A stretch of DNA of 64,000 bases from NCBI GenBank assembly GCA_051880475.1, contig JBJEOA010000060.1, positions 1 to 64,000 of the forward strand. The letters run 5' to 3'. The notes under the pieces were generated by a model that was not told where the DNA came from, searched no databases, and saw nothing but the letters and a program-made list of their open reading frames with translations. How positions within the stretch are numbered: position 1 is the stretch's first letter; the number at the start of each line of letters is the position of its first letter. Shown piece by piece: positions 8,250-16,208 of this stretch. This DNA is from JAUUSJ01 sp051880475. GTDB taxonomy: Bacteria > Bacillota > Clostridia > Lachnospirales > Lachnospiraceae. The translations under genes were made by a program, and so were the position numbers.

Positions 8250-8783
8250 ATGAAATCACAAAACAGAAAGTTCAATATTAAACAAGTTTTTGCAATAATT
8301 TTAGCTATGGTACTCATGATAACTGCTAATTCCCTTTCTGCTTTTGCAGCAGAAACAACTCCTAAAGCAAGGTTAATTGATAATAATAGTGTTACTTTTT
8401 CAAATCTTGATAATCTTGCTGTTAATGAATCCATAGAATTTGATGTTGTCGATTCAGAGGGGAATCTAGTAAAAGTAGGTATTCAACGAATGCCTAATTT
8501 AACAAGAGCAAGTGGTAAGGAATGGAAAGTATGGTATACTGGAGGAGTTATTAATGCTCATTTTTATATGACAGTTTCTAATAATAAAGTAACAAGCGTA
8601 TATGACGACTGGATTATGATTGTTGGAGGAACTTTCTCTAACGATTCTCTTACCAGAACTTCTACATATGGTAAACTCACATTTACTGTTGATGTATATG
8701 CTGGAATAGCTTCAAGCAAATGCTGGTTAAAAGGTACTGTCACTGGAAGCGATAATGCCATTAACGTAAATTGGCAAATGTAA
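8250..8783 (+). CDS. Small secreted protein, DUF5626-like
   Basis: 177 residues. A Sec signal peptide (positive start MKSQNRKFNIKQ, then a hydrophobic core, cleavage after SAFA at about residue 34) precedes a mature domain of about 143 residues. The C-terminal half (KVWYTGGVINAHFYMTVSNNK, split by TGGVIN, then GKLTFTV, CWLKGTVTGSDN) resembles the Firmicutes secreted family I know as DUF5626. That match is from memory and not searched. It has one Cys in the mature part and is beta-rich. GAAAGGAG precedes ATG 8250 and a strong terminator follows at 8925. The partner is probably the membrane-bound XRE regulator upstream. Function unknown. Confidence 0.75.
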   Translation: MKSQNRKFNIKQVFAIILAMVLMITANSLSAFAAETTPKARLIDNNSVTFSNLDNLAVNESIEFDVVDSEGNLVKVGIQRMPNLTRASGKEWKVWYTGGVINAHFYMTVSNNKVTSVYDDWIMIVGGTFSNDSLTRTSTYGKLTFTVDVYAGIASSKCWLKGTVTGSDNAINVNWQM

Positions 8784-8924
8784 ATGAATAAAAAGATAAT
8801 TTAACAAATCATCCTATCAAGTGATTCATCTCGAATTATCTTTCAAAAGTTATTACTTACTCAATTATAGTTTATTGGGTATAAGTATATCTTTCCACTA
8901 TTAAATTAAATAAGATTAGTAAAA

Positions 8925-8970
8925 AGGAGTATCACTAAAATATCACCTTTAGTAATACTCCTATTTTATT
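8925..8970 (+). terminator. Rho-independent terminator of the secreted-protein gene
   Basis: Arms AGGAGTATCACTAAA (8925-8939) and TTTAGTAATACTCCT (8948-8962) pair with one mismatch and are followed by ATTTTATT. It ends exactly where homology to the end of the permease gene at 4148 begins. Confidence 0.75.
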
Positions 8971-9060
8971 AGGAAGACGGAATGAGTAGTCGATATGAAA
9001 AGGGTAAAAGTGGCTATCATAAATAAAATATGGGTAAATAAAAATTGGTTCACTATCTAG
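8964..9060 (+). pseudogene. Second remnant of the permease 3' end and S8 peptidase start
   Basis: TTATTAGGAAGACGGAATGA mirrors the last codons of the permease ending at 4148. ATG 8995 then opens MKRVKVAIINKIWVNKNW, aligning with MKKVKVAVIDNGVNNKLL of the fragment at 4154. The catalytic Asp has become Asn and the frame stops at TAG 9058-9060 (21 codons). It marks the right border of the second cassette copy. Confidence 0.7.
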
Positions 9061-9158
9061 AAAGAACGTTATCACTTTATAGAACAACGAATTTTGGCAT
9101 TTTCACTTGAAGTTATGAGAAATTTATGTAATTATTTATATATAAAGAAAGCTACAAA

Positions 9159-9196
9159 AGAAAGTCTGTTTGTTCAATCGCTCAATACAGACTTTC
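9159..9196 (+). other. Hairpin just upstream of the molybdenum hydroxylase genes
   Basis: GAAAGTCTG and CAGACTTTC form a 9-bp stem about 30 nt before the GTG start at 9223. There is no T-run, so it is more likely a leader or mRNA-stability hairpin than a terminator. Confidence 0.35.
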
Positions 9197-9222
9197 ACAG
9201 CAAATGATAATGGAGGAGAATT

Positions 9223-10020
9223 GTGCTAAAAATAAAAAATTATGTAATGCCTGAGACTATGGAAGAGGCTTATGAATTAAACCAAAAAAAATCAACAAGA
9301 ATTTTAGCGGGTTGTGGATGGATTCGCATGAGCAATGGAACAGTTCAGACAGCAATCGATTTATCCAGACTTGGACTTGATAAAATTGAGGAGACAGAAG
9401 AAGAATTTATTATTGGAGCAATGGTAACTCTTCGCCAATTAGAATGTCATAAAGGATTAAATGATTTAACAAAGGGAGCAGTGAGAGAATCTGTGCGTCA
9501 TATTGTAGGGACACAGTTTAGAAACTGTGCAACAATAGGAGGAAGCATTTTTGGAAGATTCGGCTTTTCAGATCTTTGTACTTGTTTCTTGGCGATGCAT
9601 ACAGAGGTAAAATTATATAATGCAGGTAGGGTATCAATAGAAAACTTTATGGATATGCCTAAGAATACAGATATTTTAACACATATTATCGTGAAGAAGA
9701 TAGAAGAACCAATTGTATATATTTCTCAGAGAAATACCGCAACAGATTTTCCAGTTATTGCTTGTTGTGTGGCCAAAAAAGACGGAAAATTTGTCGCTTC
9801 TGTTGGTGCGAGACCAAAGCAGGCGAAGCTTATTGTGGACGAGGAAGAAATTATGAAAAACGGCATGTCGGAGGAAAATTGTCAGAAGTTTGCACAATAT
9901 GTTGTTCAAAATCTTGACTTTGGAACTAATATAAGAGCAACTGCCGAGTATCGTAAATACCTTGCGAAAGTTCTAGTAAAGAGAGCCTGTCAGGGCGTTT
10001 TGAAGATGGAGGAGAAATAA
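9223..10020 (+). CDS. Molybdenum hydroxylase (xanthine dehydrogenase family), FAD-binding subunit
   Basis: 265 residues, the CoxM/XdhB-type flavoprotein subunit that passes electrons from the iron-sulfur subunit to NAD or another acceptor. The FAD-binding N-terminal part runs through AGCGWIRMSNG and the ATIGGSIFG glycine motif (about residues 105-113). The CO-dehydrogenase flavoprotein C-terminal domain follows from about residue 165. The start is GTG 9223, with GGAGGAG 6 nt upstream and no better ATG close by. The gene leads a tight three-gene operon with a 1-bp gap to the FeS subunit. The FAD-FeS-Mo order is that of E. coli XdhB/XdhC homologues placed before the large subunit. Substrate not determinable. 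Confidence 0.88.
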   Translation: MLKIKNYVMPETMEEAYELNQKKSTRILAGCGWIRMSNGTVQTAIDLSRLGLDKIEETEEEFIIGAMVTLRQLECHKGLNDLTKGAVRESVRHIVGTQFRNCATIGGSIFGRFGFSDLCTCFLAMHTEVKLYNAGRVSIENFMDMPKNTDILTHIIVKKIEEPIVYISQRNTATDFPVIACCVAKKDGKFVASVGARPKQAKLIVDEEEIMKNGMSEENCQKFAQYVVQNLDFGTNIRATAEYRKYLAKVLVKRACQGVLKMEEK

Positions 10021-10021
10021 G

Positions 10022-10489
10022 ATGAAATTGACACTCTGGTTAAACGGAAAAAAGGTACAAGATGAGATTGCTCCCGATATGATGCTGCTTAACTATTTGA
10101 GAAGTAAGGGATGTTATAGCGTAAAATGTGGATGTGAGACAACAAACTGTGGTCTTTGTACCGTGTGGGTAGATGGAAAGCCAATGCTTTCTTGTTGTAT
10201 TCCAGCAGCTCGTATGGAGGGAAGAAGAGTGACGACACTCGAAGGTTTACAAAAAGAGGCTGAGGAATTTGGTCAATTTTTGGCAGAGCAAGGCGGAGAG
10301 CAATGTGGTTTTTGCAGTCCTGGATTTATTATGAATGTCTTGGCGATGGTGAGAGAATTAAAAAATCCTACTCTAGATGAGATAAAGGAATATTTGTCTG
10401 GCAATTTATGTCGCTGTACAGGATATATGTCACAGCTTCGAGCAATTGAGAACTTTATTGCGTACAAGAGAGAAAAGGGGGAGCTATAA
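10022..10489 (+). CDS. Molybdenum hydroxylase, 2Fe-2S subunit
   Basis: 155 residues, the CoxS/XdhC-type small subunit with two [2Fe-2S] clusters. Plant-ferredoxin-type cysteines are CGCETTNCGLC and a later CC (about residues 39-60). The second, four-helix-bundle cluster is CGFC (about 98-101) with CRCTG (about 132-136). All eight ligand cysteines are present. It transfers electrons between the molybdenum site and FAD. The length is typical. It starts 1 bp after the FAD subunit gene, whose end supplies GGAGGAG as ribosome binding site. Confidence 0.93.
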   Translation: MKLTLWLNGKKVQDEIAPDMMLLNYLRSKGCYSVKCGCETTNCGLCTVWVDGKPMLSCCIPAARMEGRRVTTLEGLQKEAEEFGQFLAEQGGEQCGFCSPGFIMNVLAMVRELKNPTLDEIKEYLSGNLCRCTGYMSQLRAIENFIAYKREKGEL

Positions 10490-10490
10490 G

Positions 10491-12770
10491 ATGGCCTATG
10501 TAAATTCTGCAGTTAAGAAAAAAGATTATAAAGCATTAGTTACAGGAAAGCCTGTTTTTGTAGATGATCTTGCTCCAAAGGATTGTCTGATTGTAAAATT
10601 ACTTAGAAGTCCTCATGCCCATGCGAAAATTTTATCGATTAAAAAAGATATCGCAATGAAAGTACCTGGAATTGAGGCAATCTTTACTTACGAAGATGTT
10701 CCACAAAAACGCTATACACAGGCTGGACAAACTTATCCAGAGCCTAGTCCATACGATAGATTAATTTTAGATCCTCTTCTTCGTTTTGTAGGTGATCCTG
10801 TCGCTATTGTGGCGGGGCAGACAGAAGAAGCTGTAGATAAAGCGCTTAAAATGATTAAGGTGGAGTATGAAGTATTAGAGCCGATTTTAGATTTCAGAAA
10901 GGCGAAGGATAATTCGATTTTGATTCACCCAGAAGATAACTGGATTGCACACTGTCCAGTAGGTGCAGACAATAAGAGAAATCTCTGTGCCCATGACGCT
11001 ATGGAAGAGGGTGACGTGGAGGCAGTACTCGCAGATTGTGATGTCACGGTAGAGGAAACTTATCACACAAAGGCAAATCAGCAGACGATGATGGAGACAT
11101 TTCGTACCTATTGCTATATGGATGTATATAGCCGATTAAATGTAGTTGCTTCTACTCAAATTGCTTTCCATGTACGTCGAATTTTGTCAAATGCGCTTGG
11201 AATTCCGAAATCAAAAATTCGTGTTATTAAACCTCGTGTCGGCGGAGGATTTGGAGCAAAACAGACTGCTGTCTGTGAAATATATCCAGCTTTTGTCACA
11301 TGGATGACAGGAAAGCCATCTAAGATTGTTTTTTCACGTTATGAAACTCAGATTGCGTCTTCTCCAAGACATGAAATGGAGGTAACGGTTCGCATTGGTG
11401 CTAATAAGGACGGGCATATCCGTGCAATTGACGTATATACATTGTCAAATACAGGTGCTTACGGTGAGCATGGTCCTACTACAGTTGGTTTGTCTGGGCA
11501 TAAGTCAATTCCTCTTTATGGAAAGACAGAGGCTTTTCGATTTGAATATGATGTTGTCTATACAAATGTGATGTCTGCTGGAGCTTACCGCGGATACGGT
11601 GCGACACAGGGAATATTTGCCGTGGAATCTGCTGTGGATGAGCTTGCACATAAATTAAATATAGATCCAGTAAAGATTCGAGAAATGAATATGGTGCGTG
11701 AGGGACAGATTATGCCTGCTTACTATAATGAGCATTTAAAAAGCTGTGCCCTAGACCGCTGTATGGCAAAAGTAAAAGAGATGATGAATTGGGACGAGAA
11801 ATATCCATGTCGTGATATGGGCAATGGTAAGGTTCGAGGAGTCGGTGTGGCAATGTCCATGCAGGGTTCTGGTATTTCTAACGTAGACGTTGGCTCTGTG
11901 ACTTTGAAGGTAAATGATGATGGATTTTATACAATGTCCATCGGTGCTGCTGACATGGGAACAGGCTGTGATACGACACTCGCTCAGATTGCTGCGGACT
12001 GTCTTGGATGTGATATTGATGACATCGCAGTGTTTGGCGTAGATACGGATACTTCGCCTTATGATAGTGGTTCTTACGCTTCTAGTACAGCTTATGTTAC
12101 AGGTGGAGCGACAATAAAAGCCTGTGAGAGCTTAAAGAAGAGAATTTTAAAAGAAGCTTCTAGAGTTCTTGAATTGCCAGTCGAGGAGTTAGAATTTGAC
12201 GGCAGAGAAGTTTATTCAGTGAATAGTTCTGAAAAGAGTATTTCTATGAGAGATTTGGCTAATCAATCTATGTGTTGTTCGAATAACGCACTTGAGGTGA
12301 CAGAGTCAAATAGTCAGCCAGTTTCTCCACCTCCATTCATGGTTGGCATGGCAGAAGTAGAGGTCGATATGGAGACTGGGGCAATTGAGTTGATTGACTA
12401 TGCAGCAGTTGTCGACTGTGGAACACCTCTAAATCCTGCTTTAGTTAAAGTACAGACAGAGGGAGGTCTTGGACAGGGAATTGGTATGGCAATGTACGAG
12501 GATGTCATTTATAATGCAAAGGGAAAAGATTTGACGAATTCCTTTATGCAGTATAAAATTCCGACAAGACTTGATGTTGGTACAATCCGTGTGGAGCTTG
12601 AGAGTAGTTATGAACCTACAGGTCCATTTGGTGCAAAATCCATCGGAGAGGTTGTAATTAATACTCCATCGCCAGCAATTGCAAATGCTGTTTATAATGC
12701 GACAAAGGTGAGAATTCGTGAATTACCGATTACGGCAGAAAAGATTGCGAAGGGAATGGGGAAATTTTAG
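10491..12770 (+). CDS. Molybdenum hydroxylase, molybdopterin-binding catalytic subunit
   Basis: 760 residues, the Ald_Xan_dh_C large subunit that hydroxylates a purine, aldehyde or related heterocycle at the Mo centre. Motifs seen: GGGFGAKQT (cofactor loop), SAGAYRGYGATQG, GQGIGMAMYEDV, and GPFGAKSIGE with the catalytic Glu near the C terminus. ATG 10491 is used because it directly follows the FeS-subunit stop and has GGGGGAG upstream; an upstream in-frame ATG lies inside the previous gene. No cofactor-insertion (XdhC/MocA-like), transporter or purine-degradation gene is nearby, so substrate and any need for selenium are open. A large hairpin element follows 34 bp after the stop. Confidence 0.92.
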   Translation: MAYVNSAVKKKDYKALVTGKPVFVDDLAPKDCLIVKLLRSPHAHAKILSIKKDIAMKVPGIEAIFTYEDVPQKRYTQAGQTYPEPSPYDRLILDPLLRFVGDPVAIVAGQTEEAVDKALKMIKVEYEVLEPILDFRKAKDNSILIHPEDNWIAHCPVGADNKRNLCAHDAMEEGDVEAVLADCDVTVEETYHTKANQQTMMETFRTYCYMDVYSRLNVVASTQIAFHVRRILSNALGIPKSKIRVIKPRVGGGFGAKQTAVCEIYPAFVTWMTGKPSKIVFSRYETQIASSPRHEMEVTVRIGANKDGHIRAIDVYTLSNTGAYGEHGPTTVGLSGHKSIPLYGKTEAFRFEYDVVYTNVMSAGAYRGYGATQGIFAVESAVDELAHKLNIDPVKIREMNMVREGQIMPAYYNEHLKSCALDRCMAKVKEMMNWDEKYPCRDMGNGKVRGVGVAMSMQGSGISNVDVGSVTLKVNDDGFYTMSIGAADMGTGCDTTLAQIAADCLGCDIDDIAVFGVDTDTSPYDSGSYASSTAYVTGGATIKACESLKKRILKEASRVLELPVEELEFDGREVYSVNSSEKSISMRDLANQSMCCSNNALEVTESNSQPVSPPPFMVGMAEVEVDMETGAIELIDYAAVVDCGTPLNPALVKVQTEGGLGQGIGMAMYEDVIYNAKGKDLTNSFMQYKIPTRLDVGTIRVELESSYEPTGPFGAKSIGEVVINTPSPAIANAVYNATKVRIRELPITAEKIAKGMGKF

Positions 12771-12803
12771 GATGATGTAAAGGAGACGCTCCAAACTTGG
12801 AAT

Positions 12804-12960
12804 CCTCTTTTCTCCAAAAACACGTGCGTTCCCGCAATTTTTCGACATGCGCTTATTTATGCTGCTCCCGCGAACTCGCTTCGCTCAAACAGCGCTCCCG
12901 CAGCAAAGCTAGCATATCGAAAAATTGCTCCACTTACTATTGTTTTTGGAGATAAAGAGG
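12804..12960. repeat. Giant imperfect hairpin element with GCTTCGC apex (copy 1)
   Basis: A 157-bp near-palindrome. The outer arms CCTCTTTTCTCCAAAAACA (12804-12822) and 12941-12960 pair with one bulge. The inner arms GCAATTTTTCGACATGC and GCATATCGAAAAATTGC pair next, then GCTGC/GCAGC and GCG/CGC around the loop. The apex CGAACTCGCTTCGCTCAAAC is shared, as reverse complement, with the element at 17459-17627. On the other strand it carries GCGAAGC, known as an exceptionally stable DNA mini-hairpin. No T-run and no ORF. It lies 34 bp after the molybdenum hydroxylase operon. Confidence 0.8.
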
Positions 12961-13135
12961 TTCCAGTTTAGAAGCTGGCATAAATATCTATAGTAGCGGT
13001 AGTGTCAATTTTGTTTTTTTGAGTAAAAAAGGTAGTTATTTTTTTGAAGAAGTTCCAGTTTAGAAGCTGGCGTAAATATCTATAGTAGCGGTAGCGTCGA
13101 TTTTGTTTTTTGAGTAAAAAAGGTAGTTATTTTTT
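12960..13135. repeat. 92-bp tandem direct repeat, two copies
   Basis: Copies start at 12960 and 13052 with GTTCCAGTTTAGAAGCTGG and continue through TATCTATAGTAGCGGTAG to a TTTTTGAGTAAAAAAGG and a T-run. They differ by only a few substitutions and T-run lengths. The first copy abuts the end of the giant hairpin element. No coding potential seen. Confidence 0.85.
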
Positions 13136-13148
13136 TTTAAAAATATGG

Positions 13149-13225
13149 TATTATAGAGAAACGAAACAATGTACAAAGAAAAATTTGGTATTGTCATTGC
13201 TTCGTTTTTCTTTTTGAGAGAATAA
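13149..13225 (+). promoter_or_regulatory. Candidate leader-peptide attenuator of the ribosome-protection-like gene
   Basis: A -10-like TATTAT at 13149-13154 precedes a strong stem: GAGAAACGAAACAATG (13156-13171) with CATTGCTTCGTTTTTC (13195-13210), followed by TTTTT. A short frame ATG 13169 to TAA 13225 (MYKEKFGIVIASFFFLRE) runs through the loop and the right arm and ends past the T-run. This is the arrangement of ribosome-mediated attenuators such as that of tet(M). The leader peptide has no strong ribosome binding site, so the call is tentative. Confidence 0.45.
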
Positions 13226-13323
13226 GAGAGATTTAAATGGAAACGGTTTGAATTGAGATTTTTTTGTAGAAATAAAGAAGAGTGATGAATGAATTTGATG
13301 GATATAAGGGAGTGGTTGGAAAG

Positions 13324-16065
13324 ATGAGTATAAAATCAGAAAAAATAATTATGGGAATTTTGGCTCATGTGGATGCGGGAAAGACAACTCTCGCTGAGAG
13401 CATTTTATATAGAAGTGGAGAAATTAGGAAGCTTGGAAGAGTGGATCATCAGAATGCGTTTTTAGATACGTATCAGCTAGAGAGAGATAGGGGAATTACT
13501 ATTTTTTCTAAACAAGCTGAGGTAAAAATCGGTGAGAAGAAGATGACACTCCTTGATACCCCAGGACATGTTGATTTTTCGGCGGAGATGGAGAGAACGT
13601 TGATGGTGCTTGATTATGCTATTTTAGTTATTAGTGGAGCAGACGGAGTTCAGGGGCATGTCGAGACATTGTGGAAACTTCTTAAGCAGTATGAGATTCC
13701 AGTTTTTTTATTCATTAATAAGATGGACCAAGAAGGAACGGATAGAGAAGCGTTGCTGAGTGAGTTAAAGGAAAAATTAGATGAGAACTGTGTCTTGTTT
13801 GGAAGTGAGCAAGATGAGGACGAGTTTTATGAAAATATTTCTGTATGTGGAGAGGAAGATTTATTAGAACAATATTTGGAGACTGGCGAAATTGAAAAAA
13901 GTCAGATTAGAAAGATGATTGCGAGAAGGGAGATTTTTCCATGTTTTTTTGGCTCTGCCTTAAAATTAATCGGCGTGGATGAATTTTTAGAGGGGATAGA
14001 AGATTATACTATCGCTAAAAAATATTCAGAAGAATTTGGAGCTAAAATATATAAAATATCGAGAGATGAAAAAGGTACAAGACTTACTCATATGAAGATT
14101 ACGGGAGGAAGTTTAAAGGCAAAAATGCTCCTAAAGGGCGAGGAAAAAGAAAAATTGGAAAATGCACAGTGGGAAGAAAAAGTGGATCAACTTCGTGTTT
14201 ATTCGGGAGCTAGCTTTGTTCAGGCAAAGGACGTTAAGGCGGGAGAGATTTGTGCTGTCACAGGACTTTCAAAAACTTATTCGGGAGAGGGGCTTGGAAT
14301 CGAGAAGGCAGCGAGAAAGCCGACATTGGACCCAGTTCTCACGTATCGTATCAATCTGCCAGAAGGATGTGATGTTCAGCATAGTTTTTTAAAGCTTCGT
14401 CAGCTTGAGGAGGAAGAACCTCAGATGCATATCGTTTGGCAGGAGGAGACAAATGAGATTCACGCACAGATTATGGGCGAGGTACAAATTGAGGTAATGC
14501 AAAGTCTTATTTTAGACAGATTTGGTATTGAGGTAAGCTTTGATTCTGGAAGTATTGTATATAAAGAGACAATTGGAAATAGAGTGGAGGGGGTAGGACA
14601 TTTTGAACCACTTCGCCATTACGCAGAAGTACATCTTTTGTTAGAGCCATTACCAGCGGGAAGTGGTCTTATTTTCGGAATAGACTGCAGTGAGGATTTG
14701 CTTGATAAAAACTGGCAGAGACTTATTTTGACACATTTATTAGAAAAGAAACATCTAGGAGTGCTAACTGGGTCAGAGATTACAGATATGAAAATCACGC
14801 TTGTATCGGGAAGAGCACATCAAAAGCATACAGAGGGCGGAGACTTTAGACAGGCAACGTACCGTGCAGTAAGGCAAGGACTTAAAAGTGCAGAAAGTAT
14901 TTTGTTAGAGCCAGTTTATCGATTTCGCCTTGAGGTTCCATCTGAAAATGTCGGTCGAGCGATGAATGATATCCAGAAAATGAAGGGAGAATTTTCTCAG
15001 CCAGAGTTACAAGGAGATATGTCAATTATTACGGGAACGGCACCAGTTGTCTTAATGCAGGATTATCAGCGAGAAGTCATTTCCTATACGAGAGGTCGAG
15101 GAAAAATTTTCTGTAGTCTAAATGGATATGAGCCTTGTCATAATGCAGAGGAAGTAATTGCGAAGAGAGGATATGATTCAGAGTTAGATGTGGATAATCC
15201 AACAGGTTCTGTTTTTTGTTCGCATGGAGCTGGCTTTGTTGTTCCTTGGGACGAAGTTCCAAATTATATGCATCTTGGTAGTGCAATAAGAGAAGAAAAA
15301 GAGAATGAGGAAGAACTTACAGTTCTCTCTTATGAAGAGCCAAAAAGGGGAAATATTTCAGGATATCAGATGGATAAGGAATTAGAGGAAATCTTTAACA
15401 GAACTTATGGAGGCACAAAAAAGAGTTCGGAAAATCAGAGTCGGAATATGTGGAGACGACAAAAAAATACAGATTCTGTCGTACATAATGCTGATTATAA
15501 TAAAAGAACAAATAGAAAAAATACAGAGAAACGAGAAGAATATTTGCTCGTAGACGGCTATAATATTATTTTTGCATGGGAAGATTTATCTGACCTTGCG
15601 AGAGTAGACCTTGCGGCGGCGAGAGGAAAACTTATGGATATTTTATCGAATTATCAGGGATGGAAACAGATGAAGCTTATTCTGGTATTTGATGCCTATA
15701 AGGTTGAGGGAAATATTGGCTCTGTGAGCAAGTATCATAATATTTATGTTGTATATACGAAAGAGGCAGAGACGGCCGACCAATATATAGAAAAAACAGT
15801 ACATGAGATTGGAAAAAAATATAATGTCACAGTTGCAACCTCAGATGCACTAGAACAAATGATTATTATGGGTGCAGGTGCCACAAGACTTTCAGCGAGA
15901 AATTTGAGAGAAGAGATAGAGAATGCCAGTATTGAAATTCGCACAGAAATTTCACGAAATAGGGATGAGAAAAAGGCATCTAACTATTTATTTGAGGGAG
16001 TATCAAAAGATTTGGCAGAATTGATTGAGGATATTAGATTGCAGAGAAATAAAAATATGAAATAA
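13324..16065 (+). CDS. EF-G/TetM-like ribosomal GTPase fused to a YacP/Rae1-like NYN nuclease domain
   Basis: About 913 residues from ATG 13324 (GTG 13282 or ATG 13285 would add 13-14). The N-terminal GTPase has AHVDAGKTT (14-22), RGIT (56-59), DTPGHVD (78-84) and NKMD (132-135). EF-G-type domains II-V follow to about residue 690. After a charged linker, a YacP-like NYN/PIN domain starts at about 738 with LLVDGYNII. Its putative acidic residues are Asp744, Asp790, Asp819 and Asp841 (VDGYN, VFDAY, TADQY, TSDAL). TetM-type proteins act on the ribosomal A site, and B. subtilis Rae1/YacP cuts mRNA there. The domain IV tip reads EPLPAGSG, closer to EF-G than to the YSPVST of TetM, so tetracycline resistance is doubtful. 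Role inferred: rescue or mRNA cleavage on stalled ribosomes. Confidence 0.85.
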   Translation: MSIKSEKIIMGILAHVDAGKTTLAESILYRSGEIRKLGRVDHQNAFLDTYQLERDRGITIFSKQAEVKIGEKKMTLLDTPGHVDFSAEMERTLMVLDYAILVISGADGVQGHVETLWKLLKQYEIPVFLFINKMDQEGTDREALLSELKEKLDENCVLFGSEQDEDEFYENISVCGEEDLLEQYLETGEIEKSQIRKMIARREIFPCFFGSALKLIGVDEFLEGIEDYTIAKKYSEEFGAKIYKISRDEKGTRLTHMKITGGSLKAKMLLKGEEKEKLENAQWEEKVDQLRVYSGASFVQAKDVKAGEICAVTGLSKTYSGEGLGIEKAARKPTLDPVLTYRINLPEGCDVQHSFLKLRQLEEEEPQMHIVWQEETNEIHAQIMGEVQIEVMQSLILDRFGIEVSFDSGSIVYKETIGNRVEGVGHFEPLRHYAEVHLLLEPLPAGSGLIFGIDCSEDLLDKNWQRLILTHLLEKKHLGVLTGSEITDMKITLVSGRAHQKHTEGGDFRQATYRAVRQGLKSAESILLEPVYRFRLEVPSENVGRAMNDIQKMKGEFSQPELQGDMSIITGTAPVVLMQDYQREVISYTRGRGKIFCSLNGYEPCHNAEEVIAKRGYDSELDVDNPTGSVFCSHGAGFVVPWDEVPNYMHLGSAIREEKENEEELTVLSYEEPKRGNISGYQMDKELEEIFNRTYGGTKKSSENQSRNMWRRQKNTDSVVHNADYNKRTNRKNTEKREEYLLVDGYNIIFAWEDLSDLARVDLAAARGKLMDILSNYQGWKQMKLILVFDAYKVEGNIGSVSKYHNIYVVYTKEAETADQYIEKTVHEIGKKYNVTVATSDALEQMIIMGAGATRLSARNLREEIENASIEIRTEISRNRDEKKASNYLFEGVSKDLAELIEDIRLQRNKNMK

Positions 16066-16070
16066 ATAAA

Positions 16071-16120
16071 AGAGGCTATCGAGAAATAAATTTATCATAT
16101 TTTCGATAGCCCCTTTTATT
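16071..16120 (+). terminator. Rho-independent terminator after the GTPase-nuclease gene
   Basis: AGGCTATCGAGAAA (16072-16085) pairs with TTTCGATAGCC (16101-16111), then CCTTTTATT. The same AGGCTATCG stem recurs at 50942. Confidence 0.85.
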
Positions 16121-16208
16121 AAAAATAAATTTGGTACATATAAAACCTAAGTATAATTGACGGTATAATTTTGTGGTAAAAAAGTAATAGGATTTTTTGT
16201 GACAATCG

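Noticed and set aside
13324..16065. Tetracycline resistance gene of the tet(M)/tet(W) type
   Set aside because: The GTPase part is related, but the tip loop of domain IV lacks the YSPVST-type motif and the protein carries an extra nuclease domain. Calling it a resistance gene would overstate the evidence.
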